Positions 36,292-49,102 of a stretch of DNA of 64,000 nucleotides are shown here, in pieces (positions within the stretch are counted from its first letter, which is position 1; every line of letters begins with the position of its first letter). The notes beneath the pieces were generated by a model that was given only the letters and a program-made list of their open reading frames with translations, was not told the origin of the DNA and did not search any database. The translations under genes were made by a program, and so were the position numbers. Source of the DNA: Hyalella azteca (taxonomy: Eukaryota; Arthropoda; Malacostraca; Amphipoda; Hyalellidae); NCBI RefSeq assembly GCF_000764305.2, contig NW_025940701.1, forward strand, positions 558,294-622,293, in the 5' to 3' direction.

Positions 36292-39094
36292 TCACGGATA
36301 GGTGCTGTTGGTGGGTTCCTTCAGGTCATTCACGTCCCTGGGAGTGGATTCGAACTGCATTAACAGCACCAGCCAGCCTACGCACGCATTCAGTACCTGA
36401 GTAGATCGATATTCTTATAAGTTTGTAATATTTTCCAGGATATCCAAGATTTACATATCATAGAGTTTACACGCTGATTTGGCGGATAAATTGTGCTAAA
36501 TCAGTGAGTTCTGTGATATAGGTAATTTAGTTTAATAACTTATTGCTTTAGAAAGAAGCAAAAATATATTGCGGGTATTTCTAATACTATAGTTTATATT
36601 ACTCATCCAATAATCAGAGGTGTATAAGAGTAAGATATGAGTTACTGTCATCGTTCTACAACATAGCACCACACTATTAAAAAAGAAACCAATCATTTTA
36701 TACAAACACAGTTATACATGTTCCGTTATTTATGCTTGAATTTTATACCACAATAATATCCATTACTAAGCCCAGAAATTTAGTTCACAGCATTTCATGT
36801 GTGAATTTTCCTCTCGCTTCCTTAAGCTCATCGCTACTAATGTATTCGTGAAGCTCACGGCCAGGAGGGAGCTGTGCTTCAGGGAGTACGCATCACCGAT
36901 GCTGAAGTCTGCCATGCGCTTCAGCTGCAGCAGCACCCGATGTGCCTGTACACATTCATTTATCTTTATCTCGTACACGCTTAACATGATTAAAAATAAT
37001 GTTAACAATTTGAGCATATTAATAATATAAATACTTGAAGAGGAGTCGCTACCAATAATTTAGGGCAGCACGGGGCAAATTTAGCCCACGATGCGCCTGC
37101 AGTTATTAATATATACTTACCTCATAACGATCATTAAAATTTGTAATTGTTTGTTATCAAATATTACCAAACAAGAAAATTATAATATTTGAATAGCTAG
37201 GATACCACGTTCAACTGATTTAAGAATTTATGTATCATTAATATTACGAATGACATTGATGGATTATTATGAATCTCTGGAAATTAGCGGCCAACACAAA
37301 ATATGAAAAGAATCAGAGACATACAGAAGTTCTGTTCTAAGCCACAATAAATTATATTCTCCATAAATGAAATGCATTAAGCAAATCGTCGAATAAACAG
37401 ACATATATGAGTTTGTGATTTCCATCGTTTCACTAAATTTCAAAGTGTTTTATTCATTTCTCGCTGCATCCTCACCGAGAGCTTGATAAGCGGCGGCCAT
37501 TTGACGCTCAACTTCGTCATCCTGGCACTTATGTTTTTCACCTGCACATGTTGCGTAAATATAAATATTTCTCATTCAATGTCCTGACTTTTGGTTCTGC
37601 CGAAATTGGACAACTATAACTAAAACTATTTCCACATACCGGAAAATAAAGAATATTGTGATGATACTTTCGTGCATGAAATTCCTATGTACAATAACTT
37701 TTCAACAAAAGAATATATATTGAATACGTTATCATCGCTACAAAAAATCATACAGAACATAAAACGATCAACGTGGCAATAAAATGTTCTACCTTTGTTA
37801 TATCATCAATTGTTAGAGAATTTATTAACTCACTCAGGAGGAAAGCCAGGGTATTAGCTCAGTGCCTAACCTCGTTGGTGAACTGCTGGCCTGTGTTGAA
37901 CACCATCAGCAGGAAGCCAAGCGTGGGCAACATGAAACAAGAATTAACGGCAACGCCGAGTGACGCGATAAAACTTAGGTGCACCGCCGTGAGGACGGTA
38001 CTCGACGCCACCTGCATCGTGATGTTGCTCGCGAAGAGTGATATCAGCTCTTCCTTCATCTCGTCGGTCTGTACAACATATAATGAGTAATTTCTTATAG
38101 AAATGTTATGAGACATTATTTAATGTTATACATAAAATACTATGAATACTAAAATCGTTTTCATACTTATCTGGTAGCTAAAATATTTAAGTGAGTCTAA
38201 CAGATTTGATGTAGTCAAAACGTTATCCGTGTTACGCAGCAGATGAGCAGCCATCAAGAATTGAAAAGCAAAGAAAAAAGATACGAAAATTCATCATTCA
38301 TATGGTGAATTTATTTGACGTTTTATGTGCTTTTAAATTCTTAAAAAGCACATTCTTGATTGACTTGAAACGAAAATGGCAAGAATCACGGTCAGCGACA
38401 GTAACGTTTGCATTCTTACCTTGATGAGAAACAATTCAAGACTTTGAAGGCAACTGACGGTGTCGCGGTTACATTTGTGGGTCTTCAACTTCAGTTCATG
38501 GCCATTGAAACCTTCCTTCAGAATATCCATCAACAAAATGCTCAAAAATTTGAAGGTCATGAGAGCAGACATATTCCCACCCAAGAAAATGACTTGTGTC
38601 CCAGTTAAGATAAATTGTAGCCATCGCGGTATATTGGGTGGAAAATTATCTTCAAGAACCACGATCAGACCAACACAAGATAAAATCACAATGATGAAAG
38701 TTGGTCCTAACTGAGATAAGTTCAATTTGATTGACTTTGCGATGGCTTCTCGGTGACCAGAGTTCCAATAGAGATGAAATAGCTTTGATAATTTTCGACT
38801 TCGCGAGAAAATAATTATTCCGCCTAAAAAATTTCCTACGTAGTTGACCATAATCATGGTTATCAGCGTTAATTGTCCAACGTCACTCATGGAACTATAC
38901 TTTGCGAATGGATTATTGCAAGCTCCAAAGGAAAAGACTGCGACAAACCGAATGGCCACTCCATACAAGCACCAGAAAGGAGAGAATTTGCACTTTTTAT
39001 CAGTGACGTCGTGGCAGAGCAAGCCAAACACTCGGAGTGCGTTAATGAGGAGCATTATGGGAACGAATTTCATTTGAAGCTCCAGGTAACACAT
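36292..39094 (-). CDS. Gustatory-receptor-family chemoreceptor 1 (376 aa)
   Basis: Five minus-strand exons, 39094-38420, 38068-37871, 37541-37476, 36945-36859 and 36396-36292 (TGA), join in phase 0 throughout to 376 residues. Exon 1 encodes four hydrophobic spans (about residues 38-57, 72-96, 131-148 and 157-178) and exon 2 two more. Exon 5 carries the last span with VGWLVLLMQFE, corresponding to the C-terminal TYhhhhhQF signature of insect gustatory receptors with the TY replaced. Size, seven-span pattern, multiple short 3' exons and clustering with two relatives support a Gr-family ligand-gated chemoreceptor in sensory neuron membranes. The ligand cannot be inferred. The start was chosen because it aligns with the start of receptor 2; an upstream in-frame ATG at 39181 exists. 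Confidence 0.82.
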
Positions 39095-39099
39095 TAAAC

Positions 39100-40240
39100 T
39101 GGAAGAGTAAATACATTTAATTAATTCTAATTTGCAACACCACACGAATCGTCGATTGATTTGCGAAATAACTGCTAACAATAATCAGATTAATTCTAAC
39201 AACTACACCGAGATTTACGAACGATATTGTTTGCTCAGCAGCTTGAGACTATTCTTATTTAATAAATGGATTTTAAAATTAACTCGTGCACATAAATTGT
39301 GTAAGAAGCAGCATCGTCTGCAAATATAATCATTAGCATTTACATCAGCAACAAATAAACATAAAGGTAACATTTTCACATTCAGGCCACTTCAAGCACG
39401 AGTCACCATAACGAAATTGCACGAGGTTAGAGAGACCAGAACAAGGAGTAGTGGTGAAGCATTCATTGTTTAGGTCAAATGTACGATTCTAGACATTGCT
39501 GAATTTTTACAGCTTTCAATGGCTCTGAACCAGCAGCTCACTGCTCCAACTTCACTATAGGAATGAATACAATTATTATAATATGCGCAGCACACAGAAA
39601 GTGCCAAATTACACACATACAAGTTGTTGTTCTCCAATATTGAGATCAGGTTGTAATGGCATTATGTTTCAATATTTGCACCTAAACACTTTGCAAAGAT
39701 GTTTGATCAGTTGGGGCGAAATCATCGGGCGTTCTTCGTTGTGGGAGCGTCGACACGACAGTCAACTATAGCAATGCAAACATAATTTGTTTGATCAAAT
39801 TGAGCTCCAAAAGCGCTGTCAATGTTTATCTTACGAAGAAGCCAGTGAAGTACCACTCTTGGGAGTAATTTCTTACTGAATGGTATTTGTAGTTATTGAA
39901 CGAAACAGTAATCTATCTGATCCTCTTCAACGCAGTGTGTCAGATAACAACTCTGTAGAAAGTGTTTAATGGCAAAGAGTATGAGCAATCGAGCATGATT
40001 CTTAGTTAAGAACTTTTTTCTTAACGAAAATGTTTACGGTCTAGCACAAAATAAAGATTTTCAACGCCACCCACCAAGTCCCAGCATCCCACAGTTAAAT
40101 TCAACCGTACAAGGATCAAGAGTTTGCTCATCTTAACCATTGTTTCAAAGACATAAATGGTTTAAATTTAGTCGATCGATTATTGATTTTCTTAATTATC
40201 GCTATTAGGCTCATCATTAGCGAATATTGGTAGATGAGTT
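39100..40240. other. Intergenic sequence between receptors 1 and 2
   Basis: No additional receptor exon was found on either strand. It should contain the promoter of receptor 1 and the 3' UTR of receptor 2. Confidence 0.4.
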
Positions 40241-40247
40241 TCACCCA

Positions 40248-43200
40248 TCAGGGACTGCTGCTGTTAGTGAACTGCAGGTTGTTGGGGTCAGATTTGAACT
40301 GCAGTAGCAGCACCAGCCAGCCAACACACGCGTTTAGCACCTGTATAGATTAATTCACTTATTTACCCACACATGTTACCTCGACTGTTCGACACTAACG
40401 TTACATACATCTGATTATGATGATGTAATTCAAATTAAACCGAGATGTTTATGTGGTTATACTTAATTTGATTTCAGAGCGACGAAATTTTCGAAATATT
40501 ACTATCCAAAAGCTTCTAATCTGACATTTTAAACACTGCTTCACTGGGTGACCTCAGTTACGATCAAGGGTGAGCAAGATATATCAATGACGATCTTAGA
40601 AGGATGAAGTCTGTGCAGTATGCAATCTATAATTCTATTTCTTCCTTATTTTTCGATGCGACAGATCGAGATATTGCTTAAATTAACGTACCGCCAACTT
40701 AAAAAGTTTGCAAAATTTAATAATAGAAATTGTTTTCATCGATATTCGTCTCACTAATTAATTTCTACTAATGTATTCGTGAAGCTCACGGCCAGGAGGG
40801 AGCTGTGCTTCAGGGAGTACGCGTCCCCGATGCTGAAGTCTGCCATGCGCTTCAGCTGCAGCAGCACACGATGTGCCTGTACACATTCATTTATCTATAT
40901 CTCATACACGATAAATAATAAACAATAATGTTAACAATTTGAGTATATTAATAATATAAATACTTGAAGAAGAGTTGCTACCGTTAATTCGGTGGCAGCA
41001 CAAGCAAATTTTAGGGTAGGTGGCATCTTTGTCATCATGAGAATTGTATTACAGAAAAAATACTCTAAGGCATGGTCGGGTGGTGTCTCTGTTTGTAATT
41101 TATTTAATTTATAAGTCTCATTCACTAATGTTTTGTCCATAAGGGGTTACCATTTCCTGTCACATTCCTCACCGAGAGCTTGACGAGTCGAGGCCACTTG
41201 ACGCTCTGCTTGGTCAACTCTGCGTCTATGCTCTTCACCTGTAATTGTTGGGCAACTTATGCATTTTAAGTTAATGATTTTCCTACTCCGTGAAACTAAC
41301 TCAATCTATTATTAACTTTACTGCCTGATATCGACTGAAAAGATTTTAAATCATGCTAATATTGAACAATATAATAACAAATTTATAAAGAAATAACTTT
41401 ATTTGAAGAACTTTTTTTATTGTTATAATGTTATAAAGTATAAAGGACAATCAGATAAAACGGCAAACTAAGTTTTCAAGTGCGGATTACTTTCACTAAG
41501 TTCACAAATAGCTTTAAATATCACGCTCAGATTCACTTGGTTCTTAACACCATTTATCAAACTGTTACCAACATTACACGTAACTCGGTAAAACACATCA
41601 AATCACTTGGTAGATGACACAATTTATCTCAACTCACTTGGTAATTAACTATATTTATCTTAACTCACTTGATAGATGACATAATTTATCTTAAATCACT
41701 TAGTATATGACACTATTTATCTTAACTCACTTGGTAACTGATGCCATTTATCAAACAATACCCAACATTACACATAACAAGTAGGGCAACACTTCATCTC
41801 CCCTGGTAGATAAGGTGCTACATCAAATCCTGACCTCGTTGATGAACTGCTGGCCTGTGTTGAACAATGTGCACAAGATGCCGATAGTTGGCCCCATGTA
41901 GCACAGGTAGTCGGGACGGATGACGTTAGATGCCAGTAAACTGAGATGCACGGCAATGCTTACGGTACTAGCCGCTACCTGCAGCGTGATGATCCATGCG
42001 AAGATTGATATCAGCTCTGTCTTCATCGTTTCAGTCTGCGTAAAATTAAATGATTGGTTTGACACATAAATAATCGCAATCGATTTAAATGTTACCACAA
42101 TATGTCTATCTGGATGTCATTTTTTCTCACAAAACAATAAAAAAAATTCGGTGAAATAAAAAGCTCGTGAATAATTCTGCAGTGTAAAATTCGTACAATA
42201 AACTATAAAAATTCATACAATCATGGAAACATACACAGTAAAGTAAAATATTATTCATGCATTCTCAAGATCTCTTGCTTGTTGAAATAACATATGAAAA
42301 ATTAAATTGTCAACAAAATACAGAATAATTTTTCACATTTTACCGAAAAAAATCTAGAAACAACTTCCATTACTACATCGAAAGTTCAAGAACGCAGGTA
42401 AAAAATAATTTTTCCAGTGAAATCTTTCGAGTAGCCATAACACGTTAAATGACTACAATGATATTAAGTTATCTGAATACAAAGGAAAAAGGCTGTATAA
42501 ACCTGTCCATTCACAACTTGAAGCGGATCAGAGGTGACAGCCAAACCAACACGCCAGTTTAGATTTTAACTCGTCCTGAAGGCCTCAGTGAATTTGAGTT
42601 ATTTCAGCTCTGTGATGATGAGGCTTGAGCTAACCTAAAGTAACTGTTACAGGTATACAAATAAATTCTTTCACCTTTGCGTTCTTACCTTTATCAGGAA
42701 CAATTCAAGGCTCTCTAGAATTGATTCGATGGCGCTATCACACGTCTGGGTTTGAAACAACGCTAAGTAATCACCACAACCATCCTTCATATTTTTCACT
42801 ATGGAGATGCACATGAGCCTGAAGGTCATGATGGCAAGTATGTTGCCACCGAGTATGGTGACTTGTGTTCCACTTAAAATAAATTTCAACCAACGAGGTA
42901 CATCTGCCTTGAAGTTTGCACTCAGAGCAACCGTCAGACCAACACAAGCTACAGTCGCGAGAATTACGATTGAGCCAAATTTCATTAAAGTCGATGCGAT
43001 AGACTTGGTTTCAGTTTTTTGGTTCTTGGTGTAGAAATGGAGATGAAGGAGCTTAGACAACTTACAGCTTCGTGATAAGAGAATGATTCCGCCGAAAAAG
43101 CAGCAGAAAAAATTGACCGCCATCATCGCTGTGAGAGTAATTTGGCCGACATCACTCAAAGACGGTAAATTTTTGATTGGGTTAACATAAGAGCGGAATG

Positions 43201-43363
43201 AATGCAAAACGATCAATCGCATCGCAACTGCATACAAACACCAAAAAAGAGAAAATTTTGTTCCTTCTTCAGCGACGTCATAGCAGAGCAAACCAAAAAC
43301 TCGGAGCCCGTTAATGAGTAGCTTTGTGAATGCATATTTTATTTTTGATGCCGGAAGTGCCAT
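40248..43363 (-). CDS. Gustatory-receptor-family chemoreceptor 2 (373 aa)
   Basis: Exons 43363-42689, 42035-41835, 41238-41173, 40876-40790 and 40340-40248 (TGA) join in phase 0 to 373 residues. Exon 1 is the same length (675 nt) as in receptor 1 and shares LLINGLRVFGLLCYDV, SDVGQ, SKLLHL, VPRWLKFILSGTQV and SLELFLIK with it. Exon 4 encodes exactly the same 29 residues as in receptor 1 (includes KRMADFSIGDAYSLKHSSLL). Exon 5 has VGWLVLLLQFK. It is therefore a tandem paralogue; the same family function is inferred. Confidence 0.82.
41575..41780. repeat. Degenerate tandem repeat in intron 2 of receptor 2
   Basis: About five imperfect copies of a 40-45 bp unit containing TTATCTTAACTCACTTGGTA and variants. 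Confidence 0.7.
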
Positions 43364-45529
43364 ATTGAAGTGAGGTGAGAAATATATAGCCTTTATATTT
43401 TATATGAATTCGAGGTTCGAAAAATGCTTTAGAGTACAAAAATATCACTGACTCTATATGTGAATTAACTTCAAAATTTAAATTGAAATATTTCAGCTTA
43501 ATTTGCAAATAGATGCGTAGCTGGTGTACGCGAGTTAGAGTTCCTACGAGGTGACTGCGGACTGTCTGAGCCTTGAGTGGTGCGGCTTAAGAATTCTAAT
43601 CAAGGTGCTATATAGATCACATTTGTATGTAAGCTATAGGCAATTTTATTTGATTTCAATATTGATACTAGCATTTGATGACAATGGTTTTCATTTCAGT
43701 CGCAAACAATGCAGTGATGTTTGATCTCCGTGACTCAGATGCGCCCTTCATTTGTTTGAAAGTCGATGGCTGTTTGTCAAGTTTATTGTCGATGTCGATG
43801 GATGTTTGTCAAATTTGGTTCGTTGTGCCGCGTTATCGACCGATGCTGTGAACGGAGATATTTTACGACCAAAGCGTCACTAACAACAAGTACAATGATA
43901 ATAAAACTTGTCAGTTGAAGTCTCGCGCTTGTTAGTTATTTGGTTCCTACGGAATCAATAATTTTGTTTTGCACGACAAGTTCTGAACAATAGACAATCA
44001 TGCCTCGGTGGCCAGTTTGTTTGGTTGACATGACCTCATATATCATGCATTCTAAGATTAGTTTCAACGAGCCTGGAAGTCAGAACCTAACATCAGCTAA
44101 TGTTAATGTTAGTTAATAATGATAGGTAATCTTTTGTAAAATAATATGTTAACTAATAGTGAAATAAAAAAAATGTTCGCTAACAATGATAGGTAATGTT
44201 ATGCTTCAGCGATGTATGTACGTTTCGGCGATGGTGACATAAAGCTGCTGAAATAGATAAATACCGAAATTTGTGTCGAGGTAAACAATCCTGGCGAAAA
44301 GATGTGTGCCACTAATATAGTACAACTAGAAGGTGAATAAACATAGTACATTTTATGCAATAAAACTTTCCATTCATCATGTTTACTCATTCAATTGGAA
44401 CTAACGCCTTAATACCTATAACTCCCCTGATAATTTAAAATGTGTATATCTCATTCTCAAGTAAAGGGACGTCAAATCAGCTACGGGAACGAGCTCGGTG
44501 TGTTTACCCTGTATATCACTCAAAGAAAAGAATGGGTAACATTGTCTAAATAGCGACACACTTCCTGCAAGTAGCACGGATACGCCTTTTTATCGGGCCA
44601 AACTGTTAACCCACACAAGTTAAAAAGTAGATCGCTATTTGGACAGAGTCTCCTTCATTTCTCGGAGTACGATTTTAATATCAACTTCAAAAGCTAATGC
44701 ACCTTTGTTTTGTTTCACTCATCAATGAACTCTGACAATGTTTGTTTGCTATGAGCTCGCGGAAAGCTCTTCGATCAATTGCCCAACGATAACATCAAGT
44801 TGATATGTTCTTTGCAGGCATCAAGTTGTTCCTCTATAACAAACTAAGTATCGTAAATTAGGGTTAATTCCTGTTAAATATGAAATGGTAAGCTCATGTT
44901 TAAATAAAAGCTTAGCATATCTCTTTCGGTAGAGTTTGTGCTTAATGTGACACTTTTAATAAAAAATAATCAATTCAGTAAATAGCATTCACTGATATTA
45001 TATCATATATGATTTCACTGGAATTGAAATTTCAATTGCGGTCTAGAACACTAAGTTAATATGAATATTATTGCAATTGTATATTAAATTTAAATTGAAT
45101 CCTAGATGGAATGAAAACATTACTTAACCAATTATTGTTTATATCTTATTGGCCCCGCAGGAATTTCAAGTCGAATATTCAATTCGTAGTTCATTTTATG
45201 AGTCAATATTCATTAAAACGTCGATAAGGCGTTGCAGCGAGTCAACCCTCGACCCCTGAGTAAACGTTTTGGGTCGCGCGACGGGGCAAGTCATTTGAAC
45301 AAAGAAGCAGTCGAGCAACAAATGAACTATTCATACAGAGTTCTAATTTGTTTCTAATTTATTTACGCATTGATTAGAACTGAACAAGCAGGACGCAATC
45401 GCGCTAAAGGCCAGTGCGCGGTGCACAGGGAAAGAGTTGGCTACCACACGTCGTTGTCTGGGACATATCACGGAATTTAAAACTTGAATTCAAAATTTTA
45501 ATCACCTTCAGTGAGTGGCACCAGGCACC
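43364..45529. other. Intergenic stretch between divergent receptors 2 and 3
   Basis: No exon found. Receptors 2 and 3 are transcribed away from each other across this 2.2 kb, so both promoters should lie here; I cannot point to defined elements. Confidence 0.45.
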
Positions 45530-48065
45530 ATGTCGAAAAGAAGAGAGCTTGGTATTTGTGTGTCGCTGTTTCTCATAAGAATTGCAGGGATTTTATGCCA
45601 CAACATCGTGAAAAAAGGTCCCAAAATTTCCATGTTTTGGGTTGCGTATGCAGTGGTGGTGCGCATAACGGGTGTTGTTGGATTTTCTCTCAGCTCAGCG
45701 ATGGATGTAACAGGCCCGAAGAATGCTTTATCGAGTCGCGTGAATTCTGCAATATTATATTTAAGCTTCTTCTCGAGTATCGCCTGCAGCATCATACTGT
45801 CTCTCCGAAGCAGAAAACTGGGAAAACTACTGCACGACGTTCTCAGCGACCACAACTCATTTTGGTGTTCGAATCTCGCATCTCATAATACCCGCAAGAA
45901 TGCACTCATGATCCTTGCTATCGTTTGCAACATTTCTGGAGTAACGTACGTGATGTTCAGCTTTTTAAATGACCCGACGCTGCCGTTTTGGTTGAAGTTA
46001 GTTTTAGTGTTCGCAGAGGTTATCTTCATTACAGGGAGCCTTGCAGTCGTTCCCGTATTTCGGTACGTGTGCTATGCACTGGCAGGTGCGATGCAGACTC
46101 GATACCAAAATTTCTCCAATAATTTCATCGAAAAGGCTCAAAATAAGCGATCCATCGAAGATTTTGAAACTTTCTTACACAAGGTAAGAAGCCAAAGCAC
46201 GTTCTTTTGATTAAATGTTTATAATAAATTCGAAGTACCTGGAAAGTTTCCAATTATTAGGGAAAGTTGGATAAATACGTGCATAGATAATATTACGAAG
46301 TTTGCAATTGTGCCAATGAAATACTTCGAACTAATTTTATGAGCCTAGTTATGATATCATTCACATAAAATATTCGCAAGGCGTACATATGTATATGTAA
46401 TAGTAAGGCGTACAAGAATGGATTCATTATTTAATACTTACATGCCTAAAAATAATTTTCAATCAGGTGGACCAGAAGAAAACGGAAATTTCTGAATTAC
46501 TCGACTGGAGCTTGACGCTCTTTCCCATCTCGGCGACGGTCATGGCTTCGTTGCAAATCATGTTATGCATGACATATGGGGCCAGTTACATATTTTTCCT
46601 CTTCATCTTTCCGTCTCTGCAATTGATGATAACAATTTTTAATTCTGGACAAATGTTTATTGACGAGGTAAGATTCAGTGACTGACCAAACATTATCTGG
46701 CTCTCCTTTACTAGAATAGAATAGAAGTGTCGGCATTGAAGAAATAGGCCCATGGCCTGTTGCCGATTTTTGTACTTTTCGTGACTTGATTCACAAGGGA
46801 TCCGGCCTTTGGAACCCGAACTTTCCATAACTGACGATTGATTACAGGGATGATGATTGATTACTAAGCATGAATGCGAAATTAATTGAATTTATTCGAT
46901 TGCAAATGAATATTTTATCTGTCCGGCGTTTCAGGCTGGCCGTTGATTACGTACAAAAATTGACTGATCCTTCTATCTGAATGACATTGACAGATTGAAT
47001 TTCTCATGATTTATTTTACGAACTGTTTCCTCAGGTGACGGGCATACGAGAGGTTCTTGCACGCGACAGCGTGACGTGGCCGGAAGAACTAAAGCCTGCG
47101 GTAAAAATTATATCCTATAGAATTAAGAGAGTTTAATTAAAATTAGAGTCCGACTTAATTTAATTAAAATTAGAGGCCGATTTAATTTAATTAAAATTAG
47201 AGCCCGACTTAATTTAATTAAAATTAAAGGCTGAGTTAATTTAATTAAAATTAGAGGCCGAGTTAATTTAATTGAAATTAGAGTCCGACTTAATTTAATT
47301 AAAATTAAAGGCCGAGTTAATTTAATTAAAATTAGAGTCCGACTTAATTTAATTAAAATTAGAGTCTGACTTAATTTAAATGAAATTAGAGTCCGACTTA
47401 ATTTAATTAAAATTAGAGCCCGAGTCAAGATTAAACTTTTTCGTTTTCAAAGAAGGTTTTACTGAAAATCTACAATAGTTGCTTATATAGGTTGAGATTC
47501 GTTCATTTTTGCTTCGTATATGCATAGTGCCTCATCATTGATGTTGATCCAGAAGATAAAAATACATGTAACTGAAGTCTCCGGTTTATGAAGCTAAGAA
47601 TAATCCTGATTTGACTTCTTTATGTAATATATATACTTCTTAATTTAAAACATTTCCACTGAACATTTTTCAGAATATTTGTGAACATGAGCAGGTAGCG
47701 CGAGTATTGAATCAGCTGGACAAGATGGCCGACTTCAGTATCAGAGGAGCCTTCTCGCTGCGACGAAGCACGCTAGTTTCAGTGAGAAATTTGAATTAAA
47801 ATCATTGCATCTAATGCATATGTGAATATATTTTACTGACTCGTAAATGATTAATCGCTAACAATATAAAATAGTAACATGACCGATTAAATCCCAGTAA
47901 CCCGTAAGAGATCGGAAACGACCAAATTTTCTTCAGAATAATTTTTTCATCTAATAGCTGTCGTGTCTGAATTTGTTTAAGGTGCTGAACTCTTGCGTGG
48001 CGTGGGTGTTGCTGCTCATGCAGATCGGCGCAGATGACGTCACCCGAGACCAGGCGGGGCGATGA
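45530..48065 (+). CDS. Gustatory-receptor-family chemoreceptor 3 (363 aa)
   Basis: Exons 45530-46183, 46467-46667, 47035-47100, 47695-47781 and 47982-48065 (TGA) join in phase 0 to 363 residues. Exon sizes parallel receptors 1 and 2 (exon 3 is 66 nt and exon 4 is 87 nt in all three). Shared positions include RIAGILCHNI, FWVAYAVVVRI, RSRKLGKLLH, FNSGQMFIDE in place of FNTGQQFTNE, DKMADFSIRGAFSLRRSTL, and exon 5 VAWVLLLMQI at the C-terminal receptor signature. Protein identity to the other two is low, so it is an older duplicate in inverted orientation. The ATG at 45530 follows an in-frame GTG at 45515 and is the natural start. Confidence 0.82.
46708..46852 (-). mobile_element. LINE 3' tail with (ATTCT)n end, minus orientation
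   Basis: Reverse-complement match of 8803-8940, starting with AGAATAGAATAGAA (the tail on the other strand). It lies antisense in intron 2 of receptor 3. Confidence 0.6.
47122..47430. repeat. 27-bp minisatellite in intron 3 of receptor 3
   Basis: About 11 copies of GAGTCCGACTTAATTTAATT plus AAAATTA. It starts about 20 bp after the donor at 47101. Confidence 0.9.
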
Positions 48066-48111
48066 CTTCTGGTATCCTGGAAGCGCTGTAATCACCCAAA
48101 TGAGAAACTAA

Positions 48112-48342
48112 TAAAATATAACTCAGTACTCACGGCAGTGAGTGCCAGAGAGCGCATTTTCTCGTGCATAAATCAGTTTTCATTGCCATTACTACAGAGC
48201 ATTAGAGCTAGAGATGTTGTATCTTTGATACAGGCATGCCGGCTTCTTAAAATCGACGAAAACGTGAAGTCACGGACAGACAAACAGACAGACGGACATG
48301 GCGAGCACAATAGTGCATTTTTTCTATAAAGAGAAAATGCGC
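48112..48342 (+). mobile_element. Palindromic repeat family copy 8, interrupted
   Basis: The head module through CGCATTTTCTCG (ends about 48164) is separated from TCGACGAAAACGTGAAGTCA (about 48252) by about 88 bp of unrelated sequence; the rest follows normally. It lies about 50 bp after the stop codon of receptor 3 and may be in its 3' UTR. Confidence 0.8.
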
Positions 48343-48463
48343 TAATAAGGTTGACCCATGAACATGTTGACCTAATATAAGGTTGACCCATTTAATTACT
48401 GGAGGCGCTTACACCTACTGAAGACTTGGGCCGTTGCCATGGTTGAATTTAATGAACTAATAA

Positions 48464-48684
48464 AAGGTTGACCCATGAGAAGCTCATTTCTGCGGATGTA
48501 GTTGGTTGTTCGCCTGTGACGTCACTGATCTCAGTGACGTCACAGGCATTAACCAATCACCGAAACGCGATCAAACCAGTCAACCAATCCGTCATGGGAA
48601 TGACGGGATTGTTTACGTTTCTCAATCTCAGTGACGTAACAAAAAAGCTGAACTGAAAGACGGAAACCTCGTGAGTCAACCTTA
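48464..48684. mobile_element. Candidate foldback element with CRE-containing palindrome
   Basis: It is bounded by AAAGGTTGACCC and GAGTCAACCTT (9-bp inverted ends AAGGTTGAC/GTCAACCTT). It contains a perfect inverted repeat at 48512-48547, 17-bp arms GCCTGTGACGTCACTGA separated by TC, each arm holding the CREB/ATF octamer TGACGTCA. Further AAGGTTGACCCAT copies occur at 48347 and 48381. Confidence 0.5.
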
Positions 48685-48689
48685 TATAG

Positions 48690-49102
48690 TTCAACCATTA
48701 TGAGACCCAAGCGGTGCACGTTTATTTAATTTTGACAATTTATGTATCAACTATTCGATTTTAATACCAACGTATAGCTATGAAATTGAAAGCACTCGTA
48801 TTATTTTTTGAGGTTAAAATAGCTAGCTCATTGATGAAGGCCTTCATGTTTATTTGTTAAAAGTTTGTAGCCTAAAAATTAAGTAAAGTCGGTGAAAAGT
48901 ACCTATCCAAGTTTGACTCGAGGCCAAAAAAGGCTATCGGAAAAACTGATATTACATAGAAAAAGTATTGTCATAAGAGAGAACAAACGATAAAAACTCA
49001 CCAAACATTAAAATGAAATGAAGAAAATAAGAAGAAACAAAAAATGAAATATTGGAAAACTGAAAAAAACGAAAACTCGTCAAGACTATGTAACATCAAA
49101 AT
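48690..49102. other. Intergenic, nothing recognised
   Basis: AT-rich sequence with no exon or array. Confidence 0.4.

Noticed and set aside
45508..45888. Minus-strand 115-codon and alternate plus frames over receptor 3 exon 1
   Set aside because: They overlap the receptor coding frame, which has splice borders and family similarity to two neighbours.
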